Position numbers and translations under genes: made by a program
Origin: Manis javanica
Taxonomy: Eukaryota > Chordata > Mammalia > Pholidota > Manidae
Assembly: GCF_040802235.1 (NCBI RefSeq)
Contig: NC_133161.1
Coordinates: 12,169,001 to 12,233,000, forward strand
DNA length: 64,000 bases
Reading direction: 5' to 3'
Notes under the pieces: generated by a model
The model's database searches: none
Seen by the model: only the letters and a program-made list of their open reading frames with translations
What the model was told of the DNA's origin: nothing
Part shown: positions 51,591 to 63,820 of the stretch, in pieces
Layout: each line of letters opens with the position of its first letter
Numbering within the stretch: position 1 is the first letter of the stretch

Positions 51591-52690
51591 ATCCCACACT
51601 GTAGCAATTACTAACATTGTGTGCACCCTGGAATAAAGCAGGGTGAGGAGGATGGATCTACCCAACTCAACCCACTTCAAGGATTTAAATGTCATTGTGA
51701 CTTGAAACCAATTTCTGTCTCCTCCAATCTTATTTTTAAAAGCCAACAATAACTATCACTTAACAATCCAACATAATTATTTATCATATATAAACAAAAT
51801 ATCAACAGAAGCCCAGATTCCAGATTGCACAGAGCCACGCAATATGGGGGCACCTTCCCATAAAGTTTAATGACACAGATGACACCCCTCAGCTTATGAA
51901 CCCAACAGACCTTTCTGCCCTGTCTCCCAAGTTAGGAAGAGATGGTGGGGGGAGGTATTTGCTATAGAAATGAGGAGTGGTTTCTGGGTTGGAAGACAGT
52001 CAGCAAGCCTCCTCCTCCTCAACCCCACCTCCGGATTAGGGAGCTGCCGTAAATAGGGATATAATGTGATGCTGCCATAGGCAAATCACATCCATTGTCA
52101 AAACAATGGAAGGCAAATTGCAAAATTTGTACTTGCCTGATGAAAGCTAGGTCAGCAGCTAAAGCAAGTGACTGGAGAGAAGAAAGAAGGGGAGAGAAAC
52201 CAGCACTGAGAGGCAGAATCTCAGAGCAAAAAAAAAATTCACAGGAATGACTCTTTTCTCCCTGAAGCCACACTGCTAAACCAACAGCAGAAACAGCAGT
52301 AGGCAATGGAGGAAAGCAAACGGTGGCTCCCCAGCCAGTTAGTCCTGCGCAGACCCAGCTTGTTGCCTGGTTCTCTGTTCCTGTCCCTGGGGGGTCTTCT
52401 ACCATGAGTGATGAACTGGGCCAGTACAATCCACTCTTCCACTCTGGAGAAGCCCCATTTCTCCTGCTCTGTACCATGTGTCACTGACAGCTGCTCTGCA
52501 TGCGGAGCACTGAAACTGGGGTGGCTTGGCAAGAAAGTGCCCCCAGAGAGTCCCTACAAAGCAGTTGTAAGATGCGAGCTTTAAAACACACAGGCACCTT
52601 AGAGGGCGCTATGCTTTCCAGAAAAATGTGCAGGCACCTGAGAACTGACTGATGGCAAAGAATCTGAAAAGCCTAGGGAGGGGAAGATGA
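51591..52690. other. Unassigned intron sequence
   Basis: I recognise no exon or repeat. A 152-codon minus-strand frame (52019-52477) has no recognisable domain. Confidence 0.35.
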
Positions 52691-52694
52691 ATAG

Positions 52695-52935
52695 TCATGA
52701 ACATTTACTGTGCATTTATTATGTGCCAGCTCTGTGCTGGGCAATCAACACAGGACATGTCCATTAAGTCTCCCCCAGGCTCTATAAGATGGATGCTATT
52801 TTTCTCATTTTGTAGACTTAGAAATTCAGACAAAGGAATTTCAGTCAATGACAGAGTGACCAAGGTCACACAAACAGGAAGAGGCAGGTCTAGGAAAGCA
52901 CCCCGTTCTGTTCATGCCCTTCCAGTACTCAGTCC
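52695..52935 (-). repeat. MIR SINE
   Basis: Reverse-complement MIR with ttattatgtgccagctctgt, tttctcattttgtagactta and accaaggtcacacaaacag. Confidence 0.85.
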
Positions 52936-52984
52936 TTTTCAGATTCCATGCCACTTCAAATCCCCAAGAGAATTTAACATTCAA

Positions 52985-53290
52985 TAGAATATAATCAAGT
53001 ATTATTTGGCTATTAAAATTATTCTTTTGTAGAATGCCAATGGCAAAGGACGGGTCATAATAGAATATTGTATGAGAAACAACGCAGAGGCCTCCGTATT
53101 CCACATGACTGCTACAAGGCAGCTGTATATATGTGCACCCACACGTGTACACCCATGTGGGAAAAGCAAGAGAGAGGTACACCAAATGTTAGCAGCAGCC
53201 TTTCCAGTTATGATGTTTAGAGTTTTGTTTGCTCTTTTCCACAAAAAAGAAGGTATTACTTTAACAATCAGATTTGGAGTTATATGTGAG
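52985..53290 (+). repeat. Old L1M 3' end
   Basis: Contains ttatttggctattaaaatta, agaatattgtatgagaaaca, gagaggtacaccaaatgtta and a tail matching attactttaacaatcaga. Confidence 0.6.
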
Positions 53291-53784
53291 CTTTCCTGTT
53301 TTTAAAGTTCCAAGTGCAAATAGCACAGCCACATGCCCTAACCTGGACTTTGACAGAAGACCATGACCTCAGGCCTGGCACAGATTCCTTTTAAGAGTAC
53401 TGCCTTTTAAAAAAAATGCTACCACTAAGTAGTTTCTTGTTCTTTTTTAGCAGTGGAAGGTAAAACCGACGAACAGTGTGACCTGTGGAAGTATCAGCAC
53501 TGGGGGCGGAGCTTCACCCAGCAGCTCCTGGGCAGGCCAGGGCCGGCGGAGGGCCAGGACCAGGCTCGAAGACACCACTGCCCACAGTTGCTATTCTTCC
53601 TGTACGCACTCTCAGTGAGGCGCGGGGCTGCCTTCAGTACCACTCTCTGACTATCTCCCACGCTTCAGGACTTCAGTGCTACCCCAGATCCTCTAATGAC
53701 TCACGCAAATGTCTACAGCCACCTCCTTACCCAAAAACGTCCCTTCAGCCACTGAGGTCTCCGCAAAAGCAGCACAGCAATTTC

Positions 53785-53900
53785 TGTTAGAGCAGCATGG
53801 TGGGGCAGAAACAACCCAACAGAAACTTGAGTTTGCTGTCAGAAGACCTGCATTGGAGTCCTGGTTGTCCACACACTGGTGGGCATGCTCCCTACGGGTC
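53785..53900 (+). repeat. MIR SINE fragment
   Basis: Contains gtcagaagacctgcattgga followed by gtcctggttgtcc. The 3' part is lost. Confidence 0.5.
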
Positions 53901-53974
53901 CCAGCACAACTCTCAGTGCTGAGACCTCACCGCTGAGAAGAGCAGAAGTTATGCCCTACTCTCCCTCCAGTTCT

Positions 53975-54277
53975 AGAGTTGTGCCGTCCAACATGGAGGC
54001 CACCAGATTCCGATGGGTGCTGAGCACTTGAACTTGCTACTGAGTGCTTGTGTTGAGACACGTAGGAGTGCAAAATACGTACCAGCCATCAAAGATGCAG
54101 CATGAATTTTCATAAAATTTTTTATATTGGTCACATGTTGATATGACAATACTTTGGACTAGATAAAATATATCATTAATTAATTTTATGTTTCTTATTA
54201 CATATTTAATGTGGCTAACAGGAAACCCAAGTTAGATGTGTGGTTTGCACTGTATTTGCATGGGACCACACTGCTCT
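53975..54277 (+). mobile_element. hAT-like non-autonomous DNA transposon (copy 2)
   Basis: Near full length: gtgccgtccaacatggaggc at the left, agcacttgaacttgctactg, ggtcacatgttgatatgaca, atatttaatgtggctaacag, and a right end gggaccacactgctct complementary to the left terminus. Same family and orientation as 4725-5030. Confidence 0.7.
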
Positions 54278-55260
54278 AAGGAGAGGTGTAAGATCTTGTA
54301 CGCATTGCTAGAAGGGGCTGCAAACCAGCTCTGCAACCTGTAATGCATCCTGCACCTTCATTTCTCACATGATAGGAGTGCAGGAGAGTGCAGGAAGAGA
54401 CTGAGCAGGGATGCATAGGCAGAGGGCTGTGCATTCCCCTGCCCCGACATGCCTTGAAGCCAAGGGCCCTGCACAGAACGACCTGGAGAGCTGCACACAG
54501 GCATGCTAGAGCTGAGGACACAGGACAGGGCTGGTACCTACTGTGGCCTGGAAAGATGAGGCAAGAAGCTGGGAAGAGCTACCTGTGGCCACAGAGCAAA
54601 GAAAAAGCCATGTATCCAGGGTTTGTCTGGGTAGGTATCTGGTACTTCTCCATGAGCCCAGTGGATGCCAACGAAGACTAATGCTTCCTTGAAAAGACTC
54701 CGTCCAAGAACCTTGCCTGTTAGGGTGTGGTGACTACAACAGAAATAATCTCTACGTGTAGGGGGCACCAAAAATGAGGGCATAGGAGGGGGTGGAACCA
54801 GGTCAGCTAGAAGGTACTCCCGTCAGAAGCCAAGGTGCATGGCCACTCTCCCAGAGGCTTTTCCAAAGGAACCGCAGAAGTGCCCCGCGGGCCAGCGAGT
54901 GAGCACTGGAGCCCGGCCACAGTCAGGGCACTGAGACAGACAGCATGAAGCAAACGACACTCCTTGGATGCTGTACCTGCCTCTTCCCACCCCACCTCCC
55001 TGAGGAGCCAGAAGTAGCAGGGCCAATGGACAGCAGCTGGAACAATGGGGCTAAAGAAACGGAACAGATCTTTTTTCTTACTGCCAGTTTCCAAGAGTGG
55101 GTCAAACCCAAGCTGGGAAAGGGAGAAGATTTAACTAGATACAAGATGGAAATTATGGCATTACATCTATTCTGGCATTACTTCAGACTTTAATGTCTAC
55201 AAATTAAAGTTTAGTAACACCTGAGAGTTATCAAAAAACCTGCAGAATCTTTCATAACAA
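54278..55260. other. Unassigned intron sequence
   Basis: I recognise nothing here. Confidence 0.35.
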
Positions 55261-55264
55261 TATT

Positions 55265-55460
55265 AAAGTTAGCGTTTTTTATGTGCCAGGCATGTTCTAA
55301 GCACTTCCTACACATTATTACATTTAATGTTCCCAACCAATTGATCAATTTATCATTCTCCATTTACTGATGAGAAAATAAGTTCTATCAAGTCAGGCAG
55401 ATTGGAAGTGTGAGACTCCAAAATCAGGCTTTTAATCACCATGCCCTACAGCTTCCTAAA
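55265..55460 (-). repeat. MIR SINE
   Basis: Contains tttatgtgccaggcatgttc, tctccatttactgatgagaa and aggcttttaatcaccatgcc. Confidence 0.8.
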
Positions 55461-55874
55461 GTCATTGACCAAATGAGATCTGTAATAGCCCTTTGTAAAC
55501 TGTAAAGTGCTACCACAAATACCAGTGATCATTTATGTTCACTGCCATGCTACAAGGCAGAAGAACAAATACAACAGACCCAACGTGCATTACTGATGTC
55601 ATCTAATATGTATTTAGCAGTGTCAGGGTATACCAGTCATTATGAACAACATGGAAAATACAAGATCAGTAACTTCACTTTTTCTCTCCCCAGAATTTTT
55701 CAGTTTACAATGCTAGCAAATTCTGTTTTCTAATTTAGAAGTCTGATAATGAAAGTGCCTATGGAGTGTGTGCTTGCCTCTCTCCTCAAAGGAGCAAAGA
55801 TGTTTTCCAAATCCCATGTGCATGGGATGGCAAGATGTGGTAGAAAAAAAGATGTTTTAGAGCAGCACAGACCA

Positions 55875-56060
55875 TGGAATAATGGGTAAGCACTGCCCCG
55901 GGGAAGGAGGTCTGCCTTTAGTCCCTCTCCCTAGTTCTAATACTTTAGGTAAGTCACATAATTTCTACGTTCAGCTGTCTACTTTCCGAAATGGGGATAA
56001 TGCATTTCCTGCCTGGCAGTCTTGGGGTAGACCAGATGATTCTGTTCTAGTAGTTGTGAT
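55875..56060 (+). repeat. MIR SINE
   Basis: Contains ttaggtaagtcacataattt, ccgaaatggggataatgcat and the gaccagatgattctgttcta tail. Confidence 0.65.
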
Positions 56061-56589
56061 TCTCAGCCCCATTTTGGCAATATACCACTAGCCTGTCTTT
56101 ATTTGAAAAGTCGGAGCATAATTCAAATATAAAGAGCATGTTATTAAAACACAAATAATGAGTCAGGAAGCCATTTTTGAGGAGTGCCGAGTGATCATAA
56201 ATCAAGTAAATGATAACAGGGCTGTGTGCCTCTGGAGGCTGGGAGTCACATGCACGAGACAGCGGAGCCTCCTCCACCTCTGGCCCCAGGGTGATCAGCA
56301 CATCCTCCCCTCACTGCGGTTCTCACCCCTGGTAAGGGGATGCTCGATAGCGATCAGTGACGAGTGAGTACACTCTTGAGATCAGTAGAGTGGGTTGACT
56401 TCTCGTCCCTGTATGCCTGCCTCTTTGGCTCTACTGATGCGTTTTTGAAGGCTTTCTGTGACCGAGGCTTCTTGGGCAGGCCTGAAGCTCATTCAAATAA
56501 AGGTCTTGCCAAGGAAAGGATCTCTGCAGAAGGAGACTAACGTCATATGCTACCCTCGACTTGGAAACAATTCCATCAACAGAAATTCT

Positions 56590-57080
56590 CTCTTTGGAGT
56601 CATCCTATATTCATTTCTTTCTTTATTCATTCGATGCATGGTTATCAAGCAGCTTCCACACCCAACAACAAAACCCAGTTCAGTGACCCAGGCCAAGTCT
56701 CTGTGCTTTCCAGGGAGGGAGACAAACTATACACACACACACACACACACATACATATGTCAGGTGGTGATACGTTATGAATAAAAATAAAGTAGGTCAG
56801 GGGGACAAAATGCAACGAGGTAGAGGTGGGGGGTTGTCATTTACTATAGGAAGGCTAGGAAATCGCTCTTAATAAGGTGACATTTCAGCATCTGAGGAAC
56901 TGAGGGAATGGACATGTAGATACCTGGACGAAAAGCACTCCAGGAAACAGGAACAACAGGGGAAATCACCGAGGCAGGGACCTCTTTATCATATCTGAGG
57001 AACAGAGAGACCACACACTCTGTATAATTCTATATATGTTACTCATCATACTTACTATGAACAGGCTGACTTAGAGCCAC
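56590..57080 (-). repeat. Ancient L2-like repeat with embedded (AC)n
   Basis: Contains caggccaagtctctgtgctt, an (AC)10 run at 56731-56750, gtcaggtggtgatacgttat, gaaggctaggaaatcgctct, gtgacatttcagcatctgag and gcactccaggaaacaggaac. Related sequence continues, more decayed, to about 57700. Confidence 0.45.
56729..56758. repeat. (AC)n microsatellite
   Basis: Ten AC units followed by ATACATATG. Confidence 0.92.
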
Positions 57081-57764
57081 ATGATGAATGTCAGCGATCA
57101 TTTGGAAACAAAGAAGTACTTGCTATAACCAGCTAAGTTCTCTTAGAACTTAGGATACAGGCAGAATTGATAGGAATTGGTGACTGAGTGAGCGTGAGAG
57201 GTGCAGGAGAGGGACAAGTCACTGATAACTCCGGGTTTGTGGCTTGGATGACAGGGAAAATGGTGCTCTTGCTGACCAAGGTCCAGAATAAAAGAACAGG
57301 TAGAGAGTGCTGCTTCTCTGTTTGGATTTATTTTTATTTTTATTCCTTTTTCTGGAGAAGGATGGAAAGGACAGGACTTGTAAGTACAGAGAAGGATGTT
57401 GAATTCAGTTTGTTAAATGCTTAACAGACATCTAACTGGAGATGTCCATTATAGCTCTGGATTTATGGGCCTAGTGCATGGGAAGGAGAATGGTATTTGA
57501 GATACTGATATAAGAATCATGTAGTTAAGGCTATAGGATGGAAAGTTTGTTCTCCTGGGGCATGTGTATAAAAGTGAGAAGGAAAGAAGGCTAAGGACAG
57601 AATTTGAACACCAATATTTAAGGGATGAGATGAGGGAGAGAAGAAGAATGAGAAAGGATAACCAAAAAGGACAGGCCAAACTCCAGCACAAGCAACACCA
57701 CAGGGGTGAGGGGAAGAAAGGGTTTCAATGATGGCTGATGTTGCTGATCAAATAAGACAATAAC

Positions 57765-57890
57765 ATCATAAAACATTCAACAAAGACTACTAAGCACCCC
57801 TTATGTGCCCAGCACTGTGCTAGGATAGGGAACACAGTTGTTCATAAAACTGGCCTGGCCTCTTCCCCATGGAGTTTACCAGATTTGTAA
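57765..57890 (-). repeat. L2-like LINE end
   Basis: Contains aaacattcaacaaagactac, ccttatgtgcccagcactgt and cccatggagtttaccaga, the reverse complement of an L2 3' end. Confidence 0.65.
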
Positions 57891-58249
57891 CTAGGTCCCT
57901 CATGACCCTGGCAAAGGTTCTTCAATGGAAGTTAATCTCCTTGAGTTACTAGGAATGAATGGAAAGTAGGGCAGTAGAAGTCACTCAAATACCATGCTTT
58001 TCTGTAGGCTGACTGTGGAGAAACGGATGGAAATGGAGTGACAGGGTGGAACACAGACAGAGGAAGACTTTTCTTTTTTAAAGTATGTAAAACTTGAGTA
58101 CATTTCTGTGCAGGGGAGGAAGAATTAGCAGAGAAGATAAACCTGATGATACTAGAGATACATGCTTTCACACACTCTGTATCTTACCCAATCAAAAGGT
58201 CAGACCCACACAAACTCAGGAAAGTCCCTGATTCCACTTGACAAATGTG

Positions 58250-58475
58250 GGCAGCAGAGCCTAGTGGTGAAAAACACCAAGTCTGAGGGGACAGACTATC
58301 TGGGCTTGAATTCCAGACCTACCACTTACTAGCTGTGTGACCTTAACATCTCTGTACCTCTGTTTCCTTCTGTGAGCTGGGATAAGAATAGCACCTACCT
58401 CAGAGATTGTTATGAGGACTGTATTTATATGTTACTTAGAGGCTAGCACAAAGTGCTGTGCAAATGCTCAGAAAG
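58250..58475 (+). repeat. MIR SINE
   Basis: Clear full-length copy: agcctagtggtgaaaaacac, cacttactagctgtgtgacc, cctctgtttccttctgtgag and gctagcacaaagtgctgtgc. Confidence 0.92.
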
Positions 58476-58624
58476 CAAGGCCCAGAGACAGGCACATGAT
58501 GTGCACATCCCTGTACACACACATGCAGTGGAAGGAGTGAACAGAGAAATAAGGGGGTATGATGCCTGGCAGTGGGAACAGGATTCAAAAGTAGGTGAGA
58601 ATATGGGTGAGAGACACTGTCCCT

Positions 58625-59000
58625 CTTCTGAAGTCACTCAGGGCTCAGCTTAGACCCCCATCTTCCGTGGAACCTCTTCTGGGTACTCTGGCCCAGAATT
58701 GCCCATTCTGTAGATGTGCCCATCATGCAGCCCATGTGTGGGCTAGACCTCTCTCTTAGTTATACATTCATTCATTCCCTGACTCATTCATTTGCTCATC
58801 ATTTGCAGAGGTCCACCTCCAATCCAGGTAATATTCCACCAACACAGGCAAGACACCAGCCCTCCCCGGGAGGTCACTGGTCCATAAAGCCTTGGGTCTT
58901 CCCTTCTGTTGGCCATGTCCTGTGCAGTCATTTGGTCAGTTAAAATGATTTCTTCATGTCCCTCACAGCATGTAACACACAGTAGGAGCTCTGAATCTCC
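58625..59000 (+). repeat. L2 LINE 3' end (degenerate)
   Basis: The start resembles ccttccgtggaacctcttct-type L2 sequence. The end is cagcatgtaacacacagtag followed by gagctctgaat. Confidence 0.5.
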
Positions 59001-59094
59001 ACAGAAGGGAAGAATAAGCCTATTCTATTGAGCAGGTGCACAAACGAACAGGAGCCCGGTGTCTCTCCGGGATCAGTTAGCGAGAGAGAAAGGA

Positions 59095-59185
59095 GCTGAC
59101 ATTTATTTGTCACCTATTATGTGCCAGGCACTGTTGACAGTACACAGCTCACTTAGAGCCAGTCAATGAGAAAGCCTCTTCTACT
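59095..59185 (-). repeat. MIR SINE fragment
   Basis: Contains gctgacatttatttgtcacc followed by tattatgtgccaggcactgt. Confidence 0.75.
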
Positions 59186-59580
59186 TGTTTTGTTGAAAAG
59201 TGACGCCTAATAGCTTCACTTCTATGTTTTCAAATGTTTTCCATTTCTTATGGCTTGCTTGCTCTGCTTGAAGAGTCTCATGTGACTGGAAACATTTTTT
59301 TATGCTTCATGTGTAGCCTGTCCCTTTTATATTTTGCTGGTGTTTGGCTGTTGGGTCTTTTGTTAAGTAAATGCTGGCTATGTACTTTGTGTCTGGTTCT
59401 ACAAGACAAGCATGCCCACCCTGACGGCCCCAGGTGCACCCCTCTGTCCCCTGTGCTGGATGGTGTCTTTGTTCTGCGGCAGGCTCTGGAAGCCTGTTCC
59501 TGCAAGGTGCTCACTAATGAGGCCAGGGTCATCAGCAGATTGGTGAAACCCAGGACAAATTGGGACACATTGAGCAAAAC

Positions 59581-59598
59581 TTTTTTTTTTTTTTTTTG
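59581..59598. repeat. T18 homopolymer
   Basis: Eighteen T in a row. I could not find a matching target-site duplication, so it is not assigned to a retroposon. Confidence 0.9.
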
Positions 59599-59599
59599 G

Positions 59600-60660
59600 T
59601 TCTCCCAAAGGAAATGGTGTGTTTGATTTACCTCTGAGTTAGAAAAATAAATAAATGGATCATGGATTTTTTTTAAAGCATTTAAGGCACAATGTTTATC
59701 TATGGATACCTAGCCATGCCAAGTCCTTGACTCTAAAGGAACAGCAGCCAAGTTGCCTCTCTGACACTAGCTCCTGAGGCCTTATGCTCCCTGAGTTCTC
59801 ATGCCCAGCACCATGGAACAATCCTCAAGTTCACGATTCTTTTCTGCCTTCTGGGACACCGCCCTCGTCACTGGAAAGGGGAAAAGAGTCAGATCTTCTG
59901 TGCTTGTAGGATTTAGATGCAGGGCCGGGGAGGTGCATTCCTGGGCCCTGAGCTAGACCTCATGGGTCTGTGAGCAGAAAGGACGCTACTGGCAGAGTTG
60001 TGTGCTGTTCTTGGGCAGGTTAAAAACAAGGAGCTCATTGTCCCTCCTGCTCAGAAGGCTCAGCACAGAGACACAAGGCAAGAAGACTCAAGGTTTTGGA
60101 ACTGGAAGGAAGTTGAAACCTGGCTCCTTATGGCTCCAGAACTGTTTGTGTCACCAAAGAATTTAAAGAGAATATTCTCACTGACAGATAAGAGTTTAAA
60201 TGTATCCAAATTTATAATGTTTAATTGTACTTTGCATTCAAATATATGTGTGACCTACATAAATCAGAACTCAGTTTCTACTAATCTAACGTCAACTCAA
60301 CATGAGCAGCACAGGCCTTTCTCTGGGCTCCCGGTCCGTATGGCGCACGGCTTTCTGGACATGTCAGCAAGGGTGGTCTGCTTATGCCTCTAATCCCGAA
60401 CCCCCAACACCCAATTCCTCATCTTCACTCTCAAAGTGCTCCTTCCCTACTGATGCCAATGGCATCACCATCCTTGTGACCATCTGTCCCCCAAACCTCA
60501 GTGGCATTTTCAATTTCCCGCTTTCCTTGTCCCCTTTTTTCCTAGCCAGTTGCCAAGCTCACCAGGTTCTTGCCTGCATGGTAAGTGATGCCTATATCCC
60601 CTCCTCTCCGTCCCGTTGCCTCTGCCTGGCCCTGGCTCTCCCTCCCTGGCCCCCGGGGTA
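59600..60660. other. Unassigned intron sequence
   Basis: I recognise nothing here. Confidence 0.35.
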
Positions 60661-60661
60661 G

Positions 60662-60825
60662 TCAAACGAGTCTGAGCTTCGGGACTAGGGTTAACACCTG
60701 GCTTTGCAACTTTCTGGCCACATGACCTACCTGATCTCAATTTCCCCATCTGTAAGTACAGGTGATAAAATGAGAGCATTTACATAAAATGCCTTACAGT
60801 GTCTGGCTCTCAGTGGACCACAGCA
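60662..60825 (+). repeat. MIR SINE
   Basis: Contains ttgcaactttctggccacat, atttccccatctgtaagtac and agtgtctggctctcagtgg. Confidence 0.75.
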
Positions 60826-60864
60826 CCAGTATTCTCCCTCCTTGCTGGCCCACCCCCAGTCCTT

Positions 60865-61220
60865 CCTCCCAGGACGTCTCTGCTCCAACCTATTTCATGT
60901 GCTACTGCAGATGAATTCTTCTAGGGCAAAACTCACTGTCTCACCTCCATGCTCAGTACCCTGAATGGCTTCCCCTGCCTGTCAGAGTAAAGACTACATG
61001 GAAGGCCGAGTCTTAGGTCCTTTCTATCTGACCCTCATTAGCAGCATGATCTCTTCCCTTGCTTCTCTCTCTCACACACCGACCTTGGCTCACACTGGAG
61101 AGGAGGCACCTGCCCCACCTCTAGGGATCAGGTTCTTTCTCAACCAGCTCAGCTCCACTTTCAACCCTCAGAAAGTCTTCCTAATACTCAGGCGGAACAT
61201 AGGCTTGCCTTCTTATGACA
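60865..61220 (+). repeat. L2 LINE fragment
   Basis: Resembles L2: accctgaatggcttcccctg, gtcagagtaaagactacatg, ctttctatctgaccctcatt and cagaaagtcttcctaatact. Confidence 0.55.
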
Positions 61221-61599
61221 CACAGTGATCAAGTTTTGATTTGTGGCAAAACCCAGAATAAATAATACCACATACATATAATTCCCTAACTTTTAGCTCT
61301 CTGCAGAGATCATTTAATTGTCAAAGTTAAATAATGTTTATGTTAAGGAGATGTTGCTACTAAGCATATAAATAAAAATTTATAGTAGCTTAGTGTACTG
61401 GTGGGTGTGCGGGGATAGAGAGTAAGATAAAAGCTAGGCCCTGGCTTCAATGCAAAATTTCCATATTTCTATATCATAAATTAGTTTGAGAATAAAAGTC
61501 ATTTGCAAATACTCTAGTGAAGTATTAACTTCCAAATGTTATAAGCTGACCAGTATATCCTTCCATGTAAGACGGGTACTGCAGACATTAGAGACCCTG

Positions 61600-61814
61600 C
61601 TGTGAAAACCAAAAACCACCTAACCTATTCCAATAATTTGGAAATAGTTAAATAAATTAGGGTATAATCACATTATGAGCTATTATGCTGCCATAAAAAT
61701 GTTGTTTTTGAGGAAATTAAATGATGTTGAAAAAGCAAGATATGAAATTGTATATTCTGTATGCTCCTAGATATGTAATAATGATTATAAATAGTAATGA
61801 CAATAATAATGAGC
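61600..61814 (+). repeat. Old L1M 3' end, left part
   Basis: Contains aatttggaaatagttaaata, gggtataatcacattatgag and ctattatgctgccataaaaa. It resumes after the inserted segment at about 62035. Confidence 0.65.
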
Positions 61815-62032
61815 AAGAAAAGATACTTTCCAACAAGCCAAGCACATTCTCCTGTGGGAATAAGGTCGAGTCCACCCCTGGCTCCTATAAAGCCTGCCTC
61901 CCACAGCCCTGCTGGTCCTCCCTGAGGGAGCGATCCCCATGGGGCCCTGCCCAGCCTGCAGTGTCCAGCTCCCCTGGACTCTAAGGATATGTGATGAATA
62001 AACAGCTGCCCATCTCAAAAAAGAAAACATAC
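61815..62032 (+). mobile_element. Small poly(A)-tailed insertion, possible LTR-derived retroposon
   Basis: Inserted body at 61827-62020 within the L1M tail. It has a TATA-like box (cctataaagcc), AATAAA at about 61998-62003, the end CCCATCTC and an A-rich tail. Imperfect 12-bp flanks (aagaaaagatac at 61815-61826, aagaaaacatac at 62021-62032) differ at one base and would be the target-site duplication. Confidence 0.4.
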
Positions 62033-62034
62033 CA

Positions 62035-62170
62035 CACGATTAATTGCCAGGGGAAAGGATTATGGGTGATTTTTACATTCTTGATCCTTTTATCTGGTTT
62101 CTAAATTCTCAACAATAAGCACGTGTTGTTGTTACAATGAAAGAGGAAAATATTCAAAGCATGATTTAAA
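62035..62170 (+). repeat. Old L1M 3' end, right part
   Basis: Contains aaaggattatgggtgatttt and caacaataagcacgtgttgt, the terminal L1M blocks. Confidence 0.6.
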
Positions 62171-62174
62171 AACA

Positions 62175-63015
62175 AACACAGCAACACACTAATGTCCTTG
62201 GGCTTAGATGAGGCCCGGAGGGCTAGAGGAAGTTCAAGCAGCTTCCGCATTCTCCAGCCACAAGCTCTCCCTCCATGGTGACATTGGGTGTCCACAATGC
62301 AATCGCAAAGAAAGTTTTCTCATCAACAGCCCCTGAAACAAATACTGTGAGCCTCTGCATGCTAAAGACCCTCACTGACCTGACTCCTAGGCAAGATGAC
62401 CCAAGAGCACCAGGGGAGAGGGCACAAGATTTTGCAAAAGAACTGAGTTTGTTTTTTGTTGCTTTTTGTTTTTTTCTGTAACATCTCTGTCCATGATTGA
62501 TAGGATAGAAGTCTTTATTTTATTTATTTGGTTTTCCAAACTCTTAAGACTATGATGCCAGCTGAGCACCTGACAACCTTTCAGCAGGCCTCTTTCAAGA
62601 ATCGGAACATACCCAAGAGTCCTGAGAGATGTGTCGGTGTGACTTGAAACAATTACAGACTTATGGATACATGTTGTGACTGGGGTGGGAGAACGCTGTG
62701 ATATGAAATCAGTTTTCTATAGACAAGTAGAAATACAAAATGCACACATGCCATGAAGAGTACATCAGCTGTAAAATCCTGAATGTCAGACAGAGGATGG
62801 AGGCACCAGAAAATTGCTTTGAATTAGCACTCAAGAAATATTCTTGGTTGACTGACCTACAATTTTTGTGACGTGAACGATCATAATGACATGGCAGTGG
62901 AATGCTATTATCACCTGTGCTTCTTTGTGACATTATGAAGCTGAGCATTCTTCCAAAGATCTAAAGAAGAACAAAAAGCTCACCAATTACAGAGATGCTT
63001 TTTAATTAAAACCAA
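62175..63015. other. Unassigned intron sequence
   Basis: I recognise nothing here. Confidence 0.35.
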
Positions 63016-63019
63016 AAAA

Positions 63020-63215
63020 TCTCAGTCTTGAGAACCAGAAGAGTCTGGAGTCAGACTACCTGGGTTTGAGCAGTGGCTCTTGCCAGCCATGTGACTTTGG
63101 TCCTCTCTAAGCCTCCGTTTCCAACTGTAAAACAGAGTTAATGACAGTGTCTGTCTCAGAATGTGAGGGTTGGAGGGGATCATGCATGACACAAAGGAGA
63201 TGACACAGAGTAGCT
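63020..63215 (+). repeat. MIR SINE
   Basis: Contains gtctggagtcagactacctg, ggtttgagcagtggctcttg, cagccatgtgactttggtcc and ctgtaaaacagagttaatga. Confidence 0.88.
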
Positions 63216-63684
63216 CCATGAGGTGTGAGCTACCCAGGGAACTGGCCACTGAGGACCTTGACTCTGAGTTTCACTGAACACTCCATATTGCTGGCAAAGC
63301 CATTTCTTTCCATTCCCTCATCTGAATCTGTCCACTCTTCAGCAAGTGGCTTAGATAAAATGAAACCCAACATTTTCTGAAATCTAAAGGCATAAGTGAC
63401 ACATTTTTCTTTGACAATAATCATTAGCATGAATTTTGTCATCAGCTAACTAATGTTGCAAATCTCTTGGGCCCATGATTCAAAAGCAGAAATACAAGAG
63501 ATAATCCCAGGTGCTTTGCCTTGATTCTGAAGCCTGGGCACACTGAGAGCAGAAGGCTGGACAACTGCAACTTGAATGAGGCTGATGCAGAGCATCTAAC
63601 CTTGGTCGGTGTTCCATCTGGTAGCTGTAACTCTCCACTCTTACCCTTAGGGTCTGACACTGTGCCTTGCTTCATGGCGATGAC

Positions 63685-63820
63685 AGCATGTGTTCGGCAC
63701 GTACCGTGTGCTGGCTAAAGCACTTCCTAAAGACTTTGCAGTTATTAACTCATTTAATTATCTAACTATGTTATGCTTGGATGACGACTCAGAGAGATAC
63801 CATGCCCAGTGGGGTCACTT
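63685..63820 (-). repeat. MIR SINE fragment
   Basis: Contains taccgtgtgctggctaaagc and ttattaactcatttaattat. Confidence 0.65.

Noticed and set aside
52019..52477. 152-codon minus-strand frame
   Set aside because: No recognisable domain, no splice-site context, and an overlapping frame of similar length in another phase.
59579..59640. T18 run considered as the reversed A-tail of a minus-strand retroposon
   Set aside because: No duplication of the left flank (gagcaaaac) was found on the right within several hundred bases, and the adjacent sequence is unfamiliar.
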